64,000 nucleotides of DNA from NCBI GenBank assembly GCA_910576855.1, contig CAJTJP010000010.1:25555-89554 (forward strand), written 5' to 3'. Origin of the DNA: Erysipelotrichales bacterium (GTDB lineage Bacteria > Bacillota_I > Bacilli_A > Erysipelotrichales > Erysipelotrichaceae). Below the pieces are notes generated by a model, which ran no database searches, had not been told where the DNA came from, and was given only the letters and a program-made list of their open reading frames with translations. A program made the position numbers and the translations under genes. Below, one piece after another: positions 62,681-64,000 of this stretch; within the stretch, counting starts at the first letter, position 1, and each line of letters opens with the position of its first letter.

Positions 62681-63706
62681 ATGAATCATTATAAAGAGTA
62701 TAAAACTACCGATGAATTAGTGAAATATTTGAAAGACGAGAAAAATTTTATTATTGATGAAGAGGATATTTGTTTTCTTGAGGAAATATCCTATACTTCA
62801 TTAGTTAATCCGTATAAAAGGTTTTTTGCTACCGGATGTGATAATAATGGAAATCTCGTTTATAAAGAATCTCATAATTTTAAAGAACTATTAAAAATAG
62901 TTGAAATCAACGACAAGTATTGTAAATTGCTTTATGAAAAGATTGGGGCATTTGAAAAGAAGTTTAAAACATTATTGTTTAATGAGATATGTGAAAAGTA
63001 CATTGATTACTCAAACTGCGGAGATAGATCATGTCTAACTTATTTGGATGAAATCAAACTGTTTTTTGATAGTAATTATGAAATAATTCCAACTTTCTGC
63101 CCAAATTATTTATGTTGCTATGTTAAAGTTAATAAGAGTAGTATTAAAAAAGTAATCGATTCACATGATATCGATAGGAAAAAAGCAGTTCTTGAGCGGA
63201 TTTATCAAATTGGTATAGGAAAGAATATTGACGGTTCCTCATTAAATAAGAATGATGTATGCAAAAATAAATTAATACTTCATTATTTAGAAACTCAAAA
63301 GAAAGTCCCTCTATGGATAATACCGCATGCGTTAACATTAGGAGAATTACAAACTATATTTAAAATGATCGATACTGAGTCTCAAAAGAGGATAATAGCC
63401 AGAATAAAGACAATCGATTTGAAAAATGTAGTTAATAAAGACATCATTTCTTTTACCGGACACGTGGAATCTATTAGAAAAATGAGAAATATTATCAGTC
63501 ATTATGAATCTATTCTACCATTTTTTATGAATGAAATGAACGCAAAAAAATTAGAAAACAGTTCGCTGTACTCTACTTTAATTCTTTTGGACAGAGCAAT
63601 GAAAAGTATTGATTTAGAGTCAATAGAGTACTCCATATCAACAAACAGCATAAATTCTAGACCTGTCAGAATATTAAATATGATGCTGAAAAAAGTAAAA
63701 CAATAA
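62681..63706 (+). CDS. Abi_2/AbiF-family HEPN abortive-infection protein
   Basis: A 341-aa protein of the Abi_2 (AbiD/AbiF) family. The N-terminus has the family plan: TTDELVKYLKDEKNFIIDEE, then SYTSLVNPYKRFF and VEINDKYCKLLYEKIGAFEK. The C-terminal HEPN core ends in the RNase-type R-x4-H motif RNIISH (Arg269, His274) within SIRKMRNIISHYESI. Such proteins are phage-defence toxins and have been reported as relatives of Cas13 ancestors acting with an RNA antitoxin. It is AT-rich and Lys/Ile-rich compared with core genes, and ends one base before a convergent small RNA gene and 230 bases before an IS transposase. Confidence 0.82.
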   Translation: MNHYKEYKTTDELVKYLKDEKNFIIDEEDICFLEEISYTSLVNPYKRFFATGCDNNGNLVYKESHNFKELLKIVEINDKYCKLLYEKIGAFEKKFKTLLFNEICEKYIDYSNCGDRSCLTYLDEIKLFFDSNYEIIPTFCPNYLCCYVKVNKSSIKKVIDSHDIDRKKAVLERIYQIGIGKNIDGSSLNKNDVCKNKLILHYLETQKKVPLWIIPHALTLGELQTIFKMIDTESQKRIIARIKTIDLKNVVNKDIISFTGHVESIRKMRNIISHYESILPFFMNEMNAKKLENSSLYSTLILLDRAMKSIDLESIEYSISTNSINSRPVRILNMMLKKVKQ

Positions 63707-63780
63707 ATAAAAAGCGAACCCGGTTCGCTAAAATACATGACCGTGATTCGCCAGTTTGTAGCCTATAGGCTACCTTCGTC
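63705..63780 (-). ncRNA. Candidate AbiF-associated small RNA, possible antitoxin
   Basis: On minus, a ~75-nt RNA is delimited by a consensus promoter (63815-63787) and a terminator: AGCGAAC (63729-63723), loop CGG, GTTCGCT (63719-63713), then TTTTATTT. It contains the perfect hairpin GTAGCC-TATA-GGCTAC (63773-63758) and a single-stranded middle (ACTGGCGAATCACGGTCATG). It has no ORF of size. Its 3' end meets the abiF stop codon, so it is convergent and would be antisense to any abiF read-through. The RNA-antitoxin role is inference from reported AbiF-ncRNA loci. Confidence 0.7.
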
Positions 63781-63786
63781 TTTAAT

Positions 63787-63815
63787 AGTATATGCCAATT
63801 TATGCTAGATGTCAA
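63787..63815 (-). promoter_or_regulatory. Near-consensus SigA promoter of the AbiF-linked RNA
   Basis: On minus, TTGACA (63815-63810), exactly 17 nt, TATACT (63792-63787). Strong compared with the weak abiF promoter, as expected for an antitoxin in excess. Confidence 0.85.
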
Positions 63816-63936
63816 CAGCTTTTACAAAATAACTATATTATGTATGATTCGAAAATGATAATGTCTTAATGTAACGAAATTGATTTTGTCCTAAAGTATG
63901 TTATAAAATAAGACCTCATGAGAAAGAGAGGTCATT

Positions 63937-64000
63937 ATGAGAAAGGTTGATCTAAGAATGAATGAACAATTAAAGTATGATGTTATCAAAAAGCTTGTGG
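63937..64000 (+). mobile_element. Start of an ISNCY/IS1202-like transposase (truncated by window end)
   Basis: ATG 63937 (after AGAGAGG) opens MRKVDLRMNEQLKYDVIKKL to the window edge. This resembles N-termini of IS1202/ISNCY-type transposases common in Firmicutes, by recall. A promoter TTGATT (63880-63885), 16 nt, TATAAA (63902-63907) precedes it. The left IS end should lie between 63816 and 63880 but could not be placed. Confidence 0.55.

Noticed and set aside
63713..63729. Terminator of abiF on the plus strand
   Set aside because: The stem is followed by A's, not T's, on plus; the T-run is only on minus, so it ends the small RNA.

Overview
The window looks like a chromosomal segment of a low-to-moderate GC, spore-forming Firmicute, most probably Erysipelotrichia-like (inference). 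Evidence: a complete spoIIAA-spoIIAB-sigF operon, a SpoVB-type flippase, T-box leaders on leu and hisS-aspS, an L21 leader, and gene neighbourhoods matching Bacillus (smc-ftsY-ylxM, rplU-prp-rpmA-obg, ruvAB, comN-secDF-recJ-apt-rel-hisS-aspS). SMC is short (about 983 aa), a length I associate with Mollicutes and relatives, and spo0B is missing between rpmA and obg. No rRNA, tRNA or CRISPR array was seen.

Layout. 1-6.6 kb: the end of a FIVAR-repeat wall protein, then small accessory genes (GNAT, cupin, YdeI/OmdA, PocR domain, LigB-AMMECR1 fusion, a lone FakA-like domain) and one gene split by an in-frame TAG. 6.6-11.5 kb: T-box-controlled leuACDB operon on the minus strand. 11.5-16.7 kb: AT-rich accessory block (PNPOx, GNAT, BtrH-like, EFR1 ferredoxin-flavodoxin, XRE regulator, VanZ remnant, isochorismatase) bracketed by two diverged copies of the leu promoter region. 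16.7-23.4 kb: XRE regulator, D,D-carboxypeptidase, a strong structured sRNA candidate, a decayed DUF4143 ATPase, the spoIIA operon, AbrB/XRE divergent pair, hemolysin III. 23.5-36.1 kb: smc, ftsY, ylxM read in frame into ackA, nrnA-like, dnaE, rplU-prp-rpmA-obg. 36.1-40.4 kb: a large cell-surface GH123/DUF4091-like protein preceded by a perfect 17-bp inverted repeat. 40.5-58.4 kb: exoA, ruvAB, DUF421, spoVB, comN-secDF, ECF sigma/anti-sigma insertion, recJ, efp, apt, rel, hisS-aspS.

58.5-64 kb: two ATPase-permease fusion transporters, then an Abi_2/AbiF-family HEPN protein whose stop codon abuts a convergent ~75-nt RNA gene with its own consensus promoter and terminator, followed by the start of an IS transposase. 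This AbiF-ncRNA pair, a candidate RNA-antitoxin defence system, is the most interesting locus in the window.

Functionally, the core genes cover chromosome segregation, protein targeting and secretion, translation, the stringent response, DNA repair and sporulation commitment. The accessory pieces (wall proteins, the AT-rich block, decayed ATPase, transporters and AbiF) lie between conserved blocks and at the window ends.
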